From positions 918,001-982,000 of the forward strand of contig NC_008554.1 in NCBI RefSeq assembly GCF_000014965.1: DNA of 64,000 nt, written 5' to 3'. The notes below the pieces were generated by a model. That model made no database searches and had not been told where the DNA came from. It saw only the letters and a program-made list of their open reading frames with translations. Position 1 is the stretch's first letter; the number at the start of each line of letters is the position of its first letter. Below, piece by piece: positions 27,037-36,869 of this stretch. The position numbers and the translations under genes are program-made. Origin of the DNA: Syntrophobacter fumaroxidans MPOB (GTDB lineage: Bacteria; Desulfobacterota; Syntrophobacteria; Syntrophobacterales; Syntrophobacteraceae).

Positions 27037-27454
27037 TCATTCCTGGTTCGAGAAATATCCTGAACGCCCGGATGGTCCGGAACGCCCGAAACGCAACGCT
27101 CACCGGTCCGAACACCGTATCCGGCCGGAGCCGCCAACGTTCCCCGTTCGCTGCCGCACAGTGGCCAATCGCCTGGGAAACAGCCTCCCGGATCACACGC
27201 GCTCGGGATCAATTGGGAGGTGGGGCGCTGAGGCACAAACCGCGGCGCCCGGGGGCAATCGTGGTGAAGCGCTTCATGCTCTCCCGCCCGATGCCGTCAC
27301 GTTGAATACAATCGCCAATGATGCAGGCACCGCGCACGAAGAATGAAAACAGGTTCACCCGGGAATCCTCTTCTTACGCTGCTGCCTGCGCCCGCCCGCC
27401 TCGGAGCGCATCGACCCCTTGCGTTTTCAAGGAAATCCGATACAAAATCGCATT
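27037..27454. other. Gene-free interval containing a dispersed repeat
   Basis: The 418 bases between the TrpD-like and dehydrogenase genes show no convincing coding frame. Bases 27302-27367 belong to a repeat also present at 63202-63267; the rest is unassigned GC-rich sequence. Confidence 0.45.
27302..27367 (+). repeat. 66-bp dispersed intergenic repeat, copy 1
   Basis: Aligns without gaps to 63202-63267 at about 47 of 66 positions. The best-conserved block is ATGAAAACAG and TCACCCGGGAATC at the right end. Both copies are intergenic and in the same orientation relative to the + strand. Confidence 0.6.
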
Positions 27455-28420
27455 CTACAGTGCGACCACGAACTTCAAAACCATGCCGGACAATATGGAA
27501 GAAAAGGCGTCCGCCACCCGCGGCAGCCCGATCGTGTCCTCAATCAGCCGCTGTGCCGCTTCCCGAAAGGCGCAAAGGATGCCCACCGCCTCCCGCATCT
27601 GGTCCCGCGTGCAGCCGTAAGCGCCGGAAACGACCAGTTGCCGGTAATGGATTTCGTTGATGAGCCCGGCCGGTACAGGATCTCCCGCGGGAAACCCGCT
27701 GAAAACGCAAAAACGGCCGCCCGCCGCAAGATTCCGGAGGCCCGCGCCGAGGGTCTCCCACGCCGGGGCGGCGTTCACCGCGACGTCGTAGTCGCCGGGA
27801 CGGTCCTCGCGATGGAGCTCCGCTCCGATCTGCCCTCTGAAATCATGGCTGCGGGCAAGCTTTTCGGCGTTGATTTCATGCAGGAAGGGAAGGGCGCCCC
27901 TCGAGCGCGCGGCCAGCGCCATCAGCAGGCCGACCGGCCCGGCCCCGTAGATGAGGAGCCTCTCCCCCGGCGCGGCTCCCACCCGGTCGAGCGCGTTCAA
28001 CGTGCAGGCCAGGGGCTCCGCAAGGCAGGCGATTGCCCCCGGCAGCTCCGGTGGGACGGGAACCAGGCTGTCCGCAGGCGCCGCAAGGTATTCGGCGAAT
28101 CCTCCGTGGCGGTGGAACCCGAGAATCTCCATGGCCGAGCACAGGTTCTCGAACCCCTTGCGGCAGTATTCGCAGGTTCCGCAGGCCGTTCCGGGCCAGA
28201 CCACGAAGCGGCCCGACGAATCGGAAGGAACGACGCAGACCTCGTGCCCGAGGATTCGGGGCAGCCTGAGGTCGCGGTGTCCCTGGCTCCACATTTTCGC
28301 ATCGGTGCGGCACACGGCGCAATGCGTGACCCGAAGCAGCCGTTCGTGCGGCTCCGGTTCGGGAACCTGCATATCGGTGAGTTTCAGAACGCCGGGCGAT
28401 TCGAGCACCAGTGATTTCAT
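27455..28420 (-). CDS. Zinc-type medium-chain dehydrogenase/reductase
   Basis: A 321-residue MDR-family oxidoreductase. The GroES-like N-domain has catalytic-zinc ligands in THCAVCRTD (Cys) and LGHEVCVV (His-Glu), and a structural zinc lobe CGTCEYCRKGFENLC. The Rossmann nucleotide site is RLLIYGAGPVGLLMALAAR. The usual NAD(P)-dependent alcohol or polyol dehydrogenase activity is expected, but substrate is unknown. The frame is open to 28495, but MKSLVLESPGVLKLTD from ATG 28420 is the natural N-terminus. It lies downstream of smpB in the same direction, 133 bases away. Confidence 0.88.
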   Translation of the reverse strand: MKSLVLESPGVLKLTDMQVPEPEPHERLLRVTHCAVCRTDAKMWSQGHRDLRLPRILGHEVCVVPSDSSGRFVVWPGTACGTCEYCRKGFENLCSAMEILGFHRHGGFAEYLAAPADSLVPVPPELPGAIACLAEPLACTLNALDRVGAAPGERLLIYGAGPVGLLMALAARSRGALPFLHEINAEKLARSHDFRGQIGAELHREDRPGDYDVAVNAAPAWETLGAGLRNLAAGGRFCVFSGFPAGDPVPAGLINEIHYRQLVVSGAYGCTRDQMREAVGILCAFREAAQRLIEDTIGLPRVADAFSSILSGMVLKFVVAL

Positions 28421-28553
28421 GGGACATCCGTTCGATGGGTTACGGCAACGGGGGAGGCCGACATTCCGGTGCAGCCGCGGGGGGTGGCGTCGCAAGCGGT
28501 TGAGGAAATCAAGCGGGCAGGGGAGCGCCCGACCCGTGCCGCGGACGTGCTTG

Positions 28554-29039
28554 TCATTCCTGCCTGCGGCGTTTTCTCAGGCGGTCGAGCTCCCGGTTCT
28601 CTTCTTTCCGTTTGATGCTCTCCCTCTTGTCGTAGAGCTTCTTGCCCTGTGCCAGGGCAAGCTCCACCTTCACTTTTCCCTTGCTGAAGTAGAGTTTCAA
28701 AGGAATCAGCGCGAGGCCCCGCTCCTGGGTCTTGCCGGTCAGTCTCTTGATCTCGTGGGCATGGAGCAGGAGCTTGCGAACCCGTTCGGGTTCATGGTTG
28801 TTGTAGGAGGCGTGAGTGTAGGGACTGATGTGAAGCCCCTGGAGGAAAACCTCCCCCTTCCTCACCCGGGCGTAACTGTCCTTGAGGTTCGCCCTGCCTT
28901 CCCGCAGCGACTTCACCTCGGTGCCCAGCAAGACGATTCCCGCCTCGAATTTCTCCAGGATATCGTAGTCGTGATATGCCTTCTTGTTCTGGCAGATCAG
29001 TCGGGTCTTTTCAGCGGTCGAGGGCTTGTTCTTGGTCAT
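28554..29039 (-). CDS. smpB: SmpB, tmRNA-binding protein for trans-translation
   Basis: At 161 residues it is the normal family length. Diagnostic stretches are KKAYHDYDILEKFEAGIVLL, GTEVKSLREGRANLKDSYAR, YTHASYNNHEPER and the basic C-terminal tail (YDKRESIKRKEENRELDRLR). SmpB binds tmRNA and guides it into stalled ribosomes. ATG 29039 follows the ptsI stop by 17 bases, so the two are probably cotranscribed. The ssrA (tmRNA) gene itself was not found in the window. Confidence 0.97.
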   Translation of the reverse strand: MTKNKPSTAEKTRLICQNKKAYHDYDILEKFEAGIVLLGTEVKSLREGRANLKDSYARVRKGEVFLQGLHISPYTHASYNNHEPERVRKLLLHAHEIKRLTGKTQERGLALIPLKLYFSKGKVKVELALAQGKKLYDKRESIKRKEENRELDRLRKRRRQE

Positions 29040-29056
29040 AGGCGAAGCCGGAGCGT

Positions 29057-30901
29057 CTACTTTCTGTGGTTGGGGTCCGTCCTGGTCCTGTTGCGCCGAT
29101 ATGACGGGGCGATGCCGCCCGGAACCAGGTTGCTCGGATCGAATACCCGGAATTCCTCGGGAAAGTACCGAGTCACCACTTTTTCGAGGACCCGGTTGAT
29201 TTCATCGGCGGTGCCCATGCGAAGCACCTTGTTCACGAACCGGGTGCACTCCTTCATGTACGAGCGGCAGATCAGGTTCTTGACCCGGGGAACGGACTGG
29301 GGGTTCATGCTGAAGGTGTTCACTTTCAAACCGAGCAGAATCGGAACATAGAGCGGCTCTCCGGCCATTTCGCCGCAGAGGGCCACCTCTATGCCGGCCT
29401 TGCGGCCGACGTCCACCGTGTGCTTGATGAACCGCAGCACGGCGGGATGAAGCGGCTCATACAGGTAGGCGACGTGCTCGTTGGCGCGGTCGATGCCGAG
29501 GCTGTACTGGATGAGATCGTTGGTGCCGATGCTGAAAAAATCGACCTCGGGCGCGAGCATATCCGCCACCGCCACGGCGGACGGGACTTCGATCATGACC
29601 CCGACCGGCATCCGTTCGTCGAACGGGATCCTCTCGCGCTGCAGTTCTTCGCGGACTTCTTGAAGCATCCTCTTGGCCTCGATCAGCTCACCGAGCCCGG
29701 ACACCATGGGGAACATGAGGCGCGTGTTCCTGCAGACCGCGCTTGCCCGCAGGATCGCGCGGAGCTGGGTCTTGAAGATTTCGCGGTAGTGGAGGCAGAG
29801 CCGGATTGAGCGAAGCCCCAGGGCCGGGTTGGGCTCGTCGAGCCTGGGATACCACGTGGCCAGCTTCTCGGCGCCGAGGTCGAGGGTGCGCATGGTGACC
29901 CACTGGGGCGCCATGAGCTCGGAGAGATCGCGATATTCCCTGAAAAGCGTATCCTCGTCGGGCAGGTCCGCCCGGTTCATGAAGAAGAACTCGGTGCGAT
30001 AGAGCCCGATCCCTTCCGCTCCGAAGTCCTTTGCGCCCACCACTTCCTCGAGCAGCTCGATGTTGGCCTCCACCTTCACGAGGTGGCCGTCCATCGTGCG
30101 GGCGGGCAGGTGGGCGGTGCGGTTGATCTCCTGGAGATAGTTGTCGAGCTCCTGCTGCCGTTCGTAGTAGAAACTGATCTGCTCGTCCGTCGGGTTGACG
30201 ATGACCTTGCCCGATGTGCCGTCGACGATGACGATATCGCCCGTGGGGACCCACTTGGTGGCCTGTTCGGCGGCCACGACGGCGGGCATGTTGAGCGACC
30301 TGGCGATGATGGAGGTGTGCGAGGTGCGCCCGCCCATTTCGGTGACCAGGCCGAGGGTGCGTTCGATCTGGAGTTGGGCGGTATCGGCGGGCGAAAGATC
30401 GTGCGCGACGACGATGACCCGTTCCCGGATATCGTTAAGGACGTTGCGTTCCTGCCCGGCAAGGATCCTCAGAACGCGTTCCCCCGCGGCTTCTATGTCC
30501 ACGATGCGGCTGCGGATGTATTCGTCTCCCAGGGAGTCGAAGAGGTCCCTGGCCTTGGCGAGGCAACGCATGAGCGCCCATTGGGCGTTGAGCGATTCCT
30601 CGCGGATCAGGCGGAGGGTTTCGGAATAGATGAGCCGATCCCGCAGGATCATCTGGTGGACTTCCAGAACGTGGGCCTGTTCCTTGAAATCCCGATGTAT
30701 GCCTTTCCTTATGGCTTCGAGGTCTCTTTCAGCCGTTGAAACGGCTTTCTCGAACCTTAAGCATTCCTCGGCGACGGCGTCTTCCCCCTCCACCTTGTCC
30801 TTGGGAATGGGGACACGCCCCCGTTCGAGGAGGAACGCTTTGCCGATGGCGATTCCGGGAGAGACCCCGATGCCCTGGATGATTCTCGAGGATCGATTCA
30901 T
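29057..30901 (-). CDS. ptsI: Phosphoenolpyruvate-protein phosphotransferase (PTS enzyme I)
   Basis: A 614-residue enzyme I. The N-terminal phosphohistidine domain has the active-site His in GGRTSHTSIIARSLNMPAVV. The C-terminal PEP-binding TIM barrel has EGIGLYRTEFFFMNR and SIGTNDLIQYSLGIDRAN, with the catalytic Cys in EVALCGEMAGEP. It transfers phosphate from PEP to HPr. No sugar-specific EII is in the window, so the pathway may be regulatory or serve permeases elsewhere. A C-terminal tail of about 30 basic residues extends past the usual end. ATG 30901 lies 136 bases after ptsH. Confidence 0.97.
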   Translation of the reverse strand: MNRSSRIIQGIGVSPGIAIGKAFLLERGRVPIPKDKVEGEDAVAEECLRFEKAVSTAERDLEAIRKGIHRDFKEQAHVLEVHQMILRDRLIYSETLRLIREESLNAQWALMRCLAKARDLFDSLGDEYIRSRIVDIEAAGERVLRILAGQERNVLNDIRERVIVVAHDLSPADTAQLQIERTLGLVTEMGGRTSHTSIIARSLNMPAVVAAEQATKWVPTGDIVIVDGTSGKVIVNPTDEQISFYYERQQELDNYLQEINRTAHLPARTMDGHLVKVEANIELLEEVVGAKDFGAEGIGLYRTEFFFMNRADLPDEDTLFREYRDLSELMAPQWVTMRTLDLGAEKLATWYPRLDEPNPALGLRSIRLCLHYREIFKTQLRAILRASAVCRNTRLMFPMVSGLGELIEAKRMLQEVREELQRERIPFDERMPVGVMIEVPSAVAVADMLAPEVDFFSIGTNDLIQYSLGIDRANEHVAYLYEPLHPAVLRFIKHTVDVGRKAGIEVALCGEMAGEPLYVPILLGLKVNTFSMNPQSVPRVKNLICRSYMKECTRFVNKVLRMGTADEINRVLEKVVTRYFPEEFRVFDPSNLVPGGIAPSYRRNRTRTDPNHRK

Positions 30902-31037
30902 GTCGACATCCCAGGGTGCGAGTATTCAGCGGGAAGGGCTTCAGAGCCCAAATGCAAAATCATCGATGAGCCTTTCGGCCCTGAGTCCGGCGGATTCAGA
31001 ACGAGCGCCCCGGCCGGAATGAAACCGGGGGCATCGA

Positions 31038-31334
31038 TCAAAGCTCACCGAACTTCGTTTGAAAGAGAGCCGCCAGAGCGTTCATGGCTTGACCGGCATC
31101 GGGACCGCTGGCGTATATTCGCACCTTGCTTCCGTGCGGACAAACGAGGGTCATCAGATCGAGAATGCTCTTTCCGTTGACCTTGTGGTTATCGCACTTG
31201 GAAACCCAGACCTCAGCTTCGAACTGGCTTGCAACCTTGACGATTTGAGCGGCAACCCGGGCGTGTATTCCCAAACGATTTGCTACTGTGAATTCCTGCT
31301 CCAAAGTGACTGTCTCTCTGGAATCATGGTTCAA
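31038..31334 (-). CDS. ptsH: HPr, PTS phosphocarrier protein
   Basis: A 98-residue HPr. The phosphorylatable His is in NRLGIHARVAAQIVKVAS, and the regulatory-Ser region is KVNGKSILDLMTLVCPHGS, which in many bacteria is the HPr kinase site. The start is TTG 31334 with GAGGGG eight bases upstream; the next in-frame downstream candidate start would cut off the conserved first strand. Direction and spacing make ptsH-ptsI-smpB one likely transcription unit. Confidence 0.95.
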   Translation of the reverse strand: MNHDSRETVTLEQEFTVANRLGIHARVAAQIVKVASQFEAEVWVSKCDNHKVNGKSILDLMTLVCPHGSKVRIYASGPDAGQAMNALAALFQTKFGEL

Positions 31335-32206
31335 AGCAAAATCCCCTCGTTAAAAAGTCCCGCCGTCTCTTAGCATACGGGTTATCCGAAGTCAACTCAC
31401 ACTCGAATGCAGCACGCAGTGGGCGCTGCGTGTCGGCTCGACCTGGAGGAAGCCGCCTCGACGGAGGCGTCTGAAAGCATCCGTTCGGGCGCGCACGGGG
31501 GAGATTCACCGAGACCGGCAGGCAAGCCTGAATGGGATGCCGGCGGCGGCACTGTCCGAAGCGGACGGGACCGGGTGGAAATCCAAACCCGTTTGCCCGT
31601 GCGGCGCAGAATGCGTTGCCCCAATTCCATGTTTACGGATCGAACGGAGGACAGAGCCGCATGCGGACTGCGTCGGCGGCCGGGCCGGGACCAAGCGTGT
31701 CTTGTCGTCAAGTCAAGGCGCCGACCCAAAGCGGATGAACAACCCGCGCCCGCGTCCTTCCCATGGTGGGCACAGGCCGTGTTGCACGTCGACGGCGGTT
31801 CCGCCGGAAGCGTCCATTCGTGGGGCAACCCGTCGGATGAGCACCGCGCTTTTTGCTTCGCTCCGATTCGCAATTGACGGCGCGATGATCCTCTCGCGGA
31901 CCGACGGAGTTCCCGGTTACGGCAGACCACGATCATGTTTTCTCCTGGATATATACGTTTAGCTGAATTCGAAGCCATTTGCAACGGGGCTGTCCCGGCG
32001 GTCGAATTCCAAGCCCGTAAAATCCGAAAAGGACGGGTTGAGCCTTGCGAGGTTCATCCCGCATGGGCCCCGGAAAGGATGAAGAACCGCATGGGAAAAG
32101 GCGGCGGGCCCAAGGCAGCTTTTTTTGCGCCCCATGAAAGGTTTGCTGTGGTATAAGAGGCACTCGTTCGGAGTTTTTCTTTTGTTCGAGACAGGAGCTC
32201 AACCAA
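31335..32206. other. Long gene-free interval upstream of the APS kinase gene
   Basis: In 872 bases, open frames exist on both strands but none has a Shine-Dalgarno and protein-like composition; their products are Arg/Ser/Pro-rich. Several GC-rich self-complementary segments occur. The interval divides the minus-strand PTS block from the plus-strand polysaccharide locus, so promoters for both must lie here. I cannot assign an RNA gene. Confidence 0.45.
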
Positions 32207-32797
32207 GTGAATTTTTACCGTTTTGAATCTTCCGTGAGTCGTGCCGACAGGTACATTCTGAATGGGCACAGGAGCGGGCTGCTGTGGTTCACCGGGCTTT
32301 CCGGGAGCGGCAAGTCGACCCTGGCGCATGCCGTTGAAGCGCGACTCTTTCAAATAGGGGTGCGCAGCTACGTGCTCGATGGCGACAACATTCGGCACGG
32401 GCTGAACAAGGATTTGGGTTTGACCCCCGAGGACCGGATGGAAAACGTCCGCCGCATCGCGGAAGTCTCCAAGTTGATGGTCGACGCCGGTCTGCTGGTG
32501 TTCACGGCTTTCATCGCGCCGTACAGCGAGAGCAGGCGATTCGTGCGGGAATTGATGTCGAAGTGGCCGTTCTACGAGTGCTACGTCAAATGCCCGCTCG
32601 AAGTGTGCGAACAACGAGACCCCAAGGGATTGTACAAAAGGGCCCGGGCCGGCGAGATCCTCAACATGACCGGTCTGTCGGCCCCCTATGAAGAACCCGA
32701 AAACCCGGAGCTGATCGTGGAGACCGATCGGAATTCCCTCGATGCTTCCGTGGACGCCGTGATCGCGTTTCTTCAGGCTCAAAAGATGATCGACTAG
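32207..32797 (+). CDS. cysC: Adenylylsulfate (APS) kinase
   Basis: A 196-residue kinase. P-loop GLSGSGKST is at residues 30-38 (Lys36), [16 protein letters not shown] at 56-71, and the Arg-rich [13 protein letters not shown] segment follows. It makes PAPS from APS and ATP. In the usual FISPY motif the Ser is Ala here (FIAPY, Ala104); that Ser is the phospho-acceptor in E. coli CysC but is not essential in all homologs. GTG 32207 has AGGAG at 32193-32197. Immediately upstream of a locus with three sulfotransferases, it is the likely source of their PAPS donor. In a sulfate reducer PAPS is not needed for energy metabolism. Confidence 0.95.
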   Translation: MNFYRFESSVSRADRYILNGHRSGLLWFTGLSGSGKSTLAHAVEARLFQIGVRSYVLDGDNIRHGLNKDLGLTPEDRMENVRRIAEVSKLMVDAGLLVFTAFIAPYSESRRFVRELMSKWPFYECYVKCPLEVCEQRDPKGLYKRARAGEILNMTGLSAPYEEPENPELIVETDRNSLDASVDAVIAFLQAQKMID

Positions 32798-32891
32798 CCC
32801 TGGCCTCCACATCTTGCGACGGGAAGAGGATGCAGGGACATCCGGTTCTCTTCCGACGGGAATATCCGCGGCAAAATCGTCGTTGGCACGA

Positions 32892-32927
32892 ACACAGGAG
32901 GCTTTCCGCCCGGAAAGCCTCCTGTGT
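32892..32927. terminator. Strong 17-bp hairpin after the APS kinase gene
   Basis: Arms 32892-32908 (ACACAGGAGGCTTTCCG) and 32911-32927 are perfectly complementary around a minimal loop. No U-tract follows on either strand, so it is either a weak intrinsic terminator or an mRNA-stabilising or regulatory stem between cysC and wzi. Confidence 0.55.
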
Positions 32928-33082
32928 GTTCAAAGGAATAGGTGAAAGCGGCTCAGCCGGGTCCCGGCATGTGAAACCGGGAGGAACCCGGCAACCTGCA
33001 ACTCTCGGAGATTGTGCCCCGGGTGTTGATCGCGAATCGGGCTTCGCATATGGCCGGAGTTAGAGAGGATCGAGAGGTGGGG

Positions 33083-34765
33083 ATGTTGGACGGGACTGGT
33101 GCATGGTTGAGGAAGTCTGTATCGCAGCTGATGGTGCTGTGTATTCTGGTCTGTCCCGGATGGTGCCCGTCCGCGTTCTCCGCGGCTTCGCCGAACGTGC
33201 CGGTGGACCACTGGTCGTATCCGGCCCTCGAGCGAATTGAAGCTTTCGGGTTGATCCATTCGAGCCTTCACGGCACGCGTCCTTTCAGCCGGGAGGAAAC
33301 GGCCCGTCTGATCAAGGAGGCTCTGACGGCAAAGGAGTCTTCCGGCAAGCCCCTGCCGCCCATCATCATGCATCTGCTGGAAAAGCTGCAGCGCGAATTC
33401 AAGCCCGAACTCGACGTCTACGGGACCGAATGCGCTCGAAGCAGCTACCTCAAGCCCATCGAAGAAGCGCAGATACGCTACGTGTATACGGACGGCGATC
33501 CGCGCCGCTACACCGGGTATCCCGGCAGCGTTTTCGAGGCGGACGTGACCGAGGGCACTCCCCTGGTGTACAACAACGAGGGCGTCGTCTACGGCAAGTA
33601 CAACAATTTCTCCGTTCAGTTCGCTTCCACATTCGGGGTAGGGGATTTCTTCGCGGGTTCCATCGAGCCGATTTTTCTCGTCCAGGAGAATGAGGGACAC
33701 AACGACAATGTACCGGGAACGGTGAGTGCCGACCTGCTCAAAGGCTACGGGAAGCTGTCGCGCTGGAACGTCGAACTGGAATTCGGCAGGGATTCCATGT
33801 GGTGGGGACCGGGGCGGCATGGGGAACTGCTCATGACGAACAACGCCACCCCGTTTGACATGCTCAAGCTCTCCAATCCCGAGCCGGTGCTCCTTCCGTG
33901 GTACTTCAGCTACCTGGGACCTTTCAAGTACACCATTTTCTTATCGAGGCTTGAAGATTACAGGGTTCGTCCCCTGGCGCCGGGCCCCATCGACGAGAGG
34001 CCGGTCTATGTCGGGACCTCCAGTTTCGGCGGGTGGCGGGTCGACTGTAAACCGCATCCGCTGTTTGAATTAGGTGTGAGCTCGACCTTCATTTTCGGAG
34101 GACCGGGCATTCCGAGCCTCGACTTCGGTGATGTGCTGGGATTGTTCGGACTGGGCAATGTCACCGCGGCCAACAACAAGATCAACCAGTTGGGTTCTTT
34201 TGATTTCCGGCTCCGGCTGCCGTGGCTTCGCAATTCGGTGATCTACGGCGAGTACGCCGGAGAGGATGCGGGCGGTATCGGCGGCCCCTGGTATACAAGC
34301 TTGTTCAACGACGTGGGATATTCCCTGGGACTCTATGTGCCCCGACTGACGGATGACGGCATGACCGATCTGCGCGTGGAATGGGCGAAAAATGCTCACA
34401 TCGTGGGCCCGACGCCCGGCGTCTGGTACGGTCACAACATTTTCATCGGGGGGTACGCGCATGACGACCTCATGATCGGCCATCATATGTTTGGCGACGC
34501 CGAGGATCTTTTCGTACGCATCACCCGGTACCTGAACAAGGACCTGCTGGTGGGGCTCGACTACGATTACATGAAAAGGGGAATCACGCTGAGCCCCGTT
34601 CAGGAGTCGATCAACCAGTGGGGTGTGGACATCACTTACGACATCAACGCCCATTTCAGCGTCACCGCCCGCTACGGCTTCGAGATAGTGGATAATTTCG
34701 ATCTGGTCGAGGGGGACACACGACACAACAATCTGGTGATGACGATGCTGAAAGTGGAATTCTAG
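33083..34765 (+). CDS. wzi: Wzi-like outer-membrane capsule/polysaccharide assembly protein
   Basis: A 560-residue exported barrel protein. A signal peptide (LMVLCILVCPGWCPSAFSA) precedes a short segment resembling an S-layer-homology motif (VDHWSYPALERIEAFGLI). The capsule-assembly Wzi domain has ELEFGRDSMWWGPGRHGELL and NPEPVLLPWYF, and the C-terminal strands end in the aromatic MTMLKVEF. Wzi helps to anchor or assemble capsular polysaccharide at the cell surface. The frame is open to GTG 33014. ATG 33083 is chosen because of the nearby GAGAGG and because it puts the signal peptide at the N-terminus. Confidence 0.85.
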   Translation: MLDGTGAWLRKSVSQLMVLCILVCPGWCPSAFSAASPNVPVDHWSYPALERIEAFGLIHSSLHGTRPFSREETARLIKEALTAKESSGKPLPPIIMHLLEKLQREFKPELDVYGTECARSSYLKPIEEAQIRYVYTDGDPRRYTGYPGSVFEADVTEGTPLVYNNEGVVYGKYNNFSVQFASTFGVGDFFAGSIEPIFLVQENEGHNDNVPGTVSADLLKGYGKLSRWNVELEFGRDSMWWGPGRHGELLMTNNATPFDMLKLSNPEPVLLPWYFSYLGPFKYTIFLSRLEDYRVRPLAPGPIDERPVYVGTSSFGGWRVDCKPHPLFELGVSSTFIFGGPGIPSLDFGDVLGLFGLGNVTAANNKINQLGSFDFRLRLPWLRNSVIYGEYAGEDAGGIGGPWYTSLFNDVGYSLGLYVPRLTDDGMTDLRVEWAKNAHIVGPTPGVWYGHNIFIGGYAHDDLMIGHHMFGDAEDLFVRITRYLNKDLLVGLDYDYMKRGITLSPVQESINQWGVDITYDINAHFSVTARYGFEIVDNFDLVEGDTRHNNLVMTMLKVEF

Positions 34766-35332
34766 CGGTACGGTCCGGCACGACGGATCTCGCTCGACGG
34801 ATGGATTTTCTTCTTGAGTCCGATGAACGCCGCCTGTCTGATCGATTGTGGGCACCATGCCCACGCTCATGCCCGAGAACAATCGGATGGCCTGACCGTG
34901 CGGGACGCCTTGCATGATGTTGAGCCGTTCACCCCAGCCGATTCACCCCCCGCCGGGAATCCAACCACCTGTGACCGGGAATTCGTGATGTGCCTGCCGT
35001 TGCTCCGCTCCGTGATTGAATGTTCTCGTCCGTCCGGCGACAATGCGCTGCAATGTTGCGAATCGAAGCGTGGGCCGGGGGGGGAGGAGGCGATCGTGTA
35101 CGGTCCGGCCTTCGGGAAGCCGGGCCAGTCCGGTCGCAAGCCCGAGCGCTGCGGTCGTCCAGGGAGCGCAGCGGATGGCATGGCCGGGATGGCGGCAGTC
35201 GGCGAGGTTTTGTTCTTTTTTGATTGATTCAATATGATTTCGAGACGAGAATCCGTTGAAGGGCGTTCATTCTTTGCGCCTGAGGCGGACCCGCAACAGC
35301 CGACAGTCTCGTGAAAGGAAAAGAGCCGCAGG
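34766..35332. other. Gene-free interval in the polysaccharide locus
   Basis: The 567 bases between wzi and the flippase gene contain overlapping open frames on both strands, none with protein-like composition or a ribosome-binding site. No clear hairpin terminator or promoter was found. Confidence 0.4.
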
Positions 35333-36676
35333 ATGTTGGGTGAGCGAATCATGGCTTTGCTGTCGCTCAAAAACCTTGACGGACGAATGCAAGAGGTCGT
35401 CCGGGGTGCATCGACGGCATTTTTGATCAAGATCCTGGCAGCCGGCGTCGGATTCGCGTCCAACATCGTTTTGGCCCGGTGCCTCGGAGCGGAAGGGGCC
35501 GGCCATTATTTCCTTGTCCTGACCGTAGTGACCGTCGCGGCGGTTTTCGGCCGCATGGGGCTGAACAATACGATCCTGAGGTTCGCCTCGGCGAACGTGT
35601 CCCAGGGCAACTGGGAATCCGTCAAAGGGGTTTACGCCAAAGGGATCGGATTCGCGGTCGGTGCGTCCGGACTGACGGGCATCCTCATGTTTGTGTCCGC
35701 TCCCGTGGTGGCCGAAAGGCTTTTCAACAACCCCGAGCTCACCGGCCTGCTCCGCTGGATGTCACTGGCCGCGATTCCCCTCGCGATTTCCGCTCTCTAT
35801 GCCCAGCTTCTCAGGGCGGTGGACAATATTCGGGATGCGATGATGGTTTTGAGCGCGTGGGTGCCTTTGTTCTTCACGGTCGGCACGGTCGCGCTCGCGC
35901 CCTCTTTTGGCCCCCGCGGCGCGGTATGGGCCTACATTCTGGCGACGGTGCTCACCACGCTGATCGCGATGTGGGTCTGGCGACGCGAGACACCCTGCCT
36001 GAGAGGAATAAAAGGGCACTTCGAGACCGGGGAACTGCTCGCGAGCAGCATTCCGCTTTTTTTCGCGTCCTGCTGGCAACTGATCATGCAATGGTGCTCG
36101 AATTGCTTTCTGGGGGTATGGAGCACCTCCGCCGACGTGGGCATCTTCGCGGTGGCGAACCGCACGGCCAGCCTGACCACGCTGATCCTGGTCGCCGTGA
36201 ACAGCATTTCCGCTCCGAAATTCGCCGCGCTTTACAGTCGCGGTGATCTTTCGGGACTTGGACGCCTGGCGAGGGGTTCCGCCAAGATGATGACGATCAT
36301 GAGCGTACCGATTATCATCCCCCTGGTGTTTGCTCCCGGGTTGGTGATGGGCCTGTTCGGCCCGCAATTTGCCGGAGGGGGTACTTCGCTCGCGCTCCTG
36401 GCGCTCGGGCAGTTCGTGAACGTGGCGACCGGTTCGGTGACTGCCGTGCTGATGATGTGCGGGTATGAACGGGTGGCCAACAACATCATGGCTTTCAGTG
36501 CTTTGTGCTGCGTTGTCGCGAACCTGGCGCTCATCCCTTTCTGGGGCGTTCTGGGAGCGGCTGCGGCGACGGCAATCACTTTGATTGCGCAGAATCTTCT
36601 CGGCGTGGTAATGGTCTGGCGGCTGTTGGGAATCATGACCATTCCGGGCCTTTTTTCGAAGAGGGCCCAACGATGA
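35333..36676 (+). CDS. wzx: Wzx-type polysaccharide flippase (MOP superfamily)
   Basis: A 447-residue integral membrane protein with about 12-14 predicted TM helices. The N-terminal signature is STAFLIKILAAGVGFASNIV followed by LARCLGAEGAGHYFLVLTV, as in RfbX/Wzx and MATE-like flippases. It would move undecaprenyl-linked repeat units across the inner membrane to the polymerase encoded at 43980. The Shine-Dalgarno before ATG 35333 is weak; ATG 35351 is an alternative start. Confidence 0.9.
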   Translation: MLGERIMALLSLKNLDGRMQEVVRGASTAFLIKILAAGVGFASNIVLARCLGAEGAGHYFLVLTVVTVAAVFGRMGLNNTILRFASANVSQGNWESVKGVYAKGIGFAVGASGLTGILMFVSAPVVAERLFNNPELTGLLRWMSLAAIPLAISALYAQLLRAVDNIRDAMMVLSAWVPLFFTVGTVALAPSFGPRGAVWAYILATVLTTLIAMWVWRRETPCLRGIKGHFETGELLASSIPLFFASCWQLIMQWCSNCFLGVWSTSADVGIFAVANRTASLTTLILVAVNSISAPKFAALYSRGDLSGLGRLARGSAKMMTIMSVPIIIPLVFAPGLVMGLFGPQFAGGGTSLALLALGQFVNVATGSVTAVLMMCGYERVANNIMAFSALCCVVANLALIPFWGVLGAAAATAITLIAQNLLGVVMVWRLLGIMTIPGLFSKRAQR

Positions 36677-36869
36677 ATTCAGTCTCAGACAATGTGCGGT
36701 TGACGTGGAGAGCAAAAAGGGCGGGTGTATACCGATGAAACGGATTCGAGTCGTCGGGTTGCATCGTCGCCCGTCCACGGCTGCGGGCGAAAACCACCCT
36801 TATGGTAATCCTGCCTTCCGGGGAAACCGCTCGAGCGTTCCCGGGGAGACGGAACAAGGAGTCGAATAG

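Noticed and set aside
31335-32206. Small genes or a structured RNA (including ssrA, since smpB is near) in the 872-base gap
   Set aside because: No tmRNA-like ends or tag frame, and the open frames have low-complexity products without ribosome sites.
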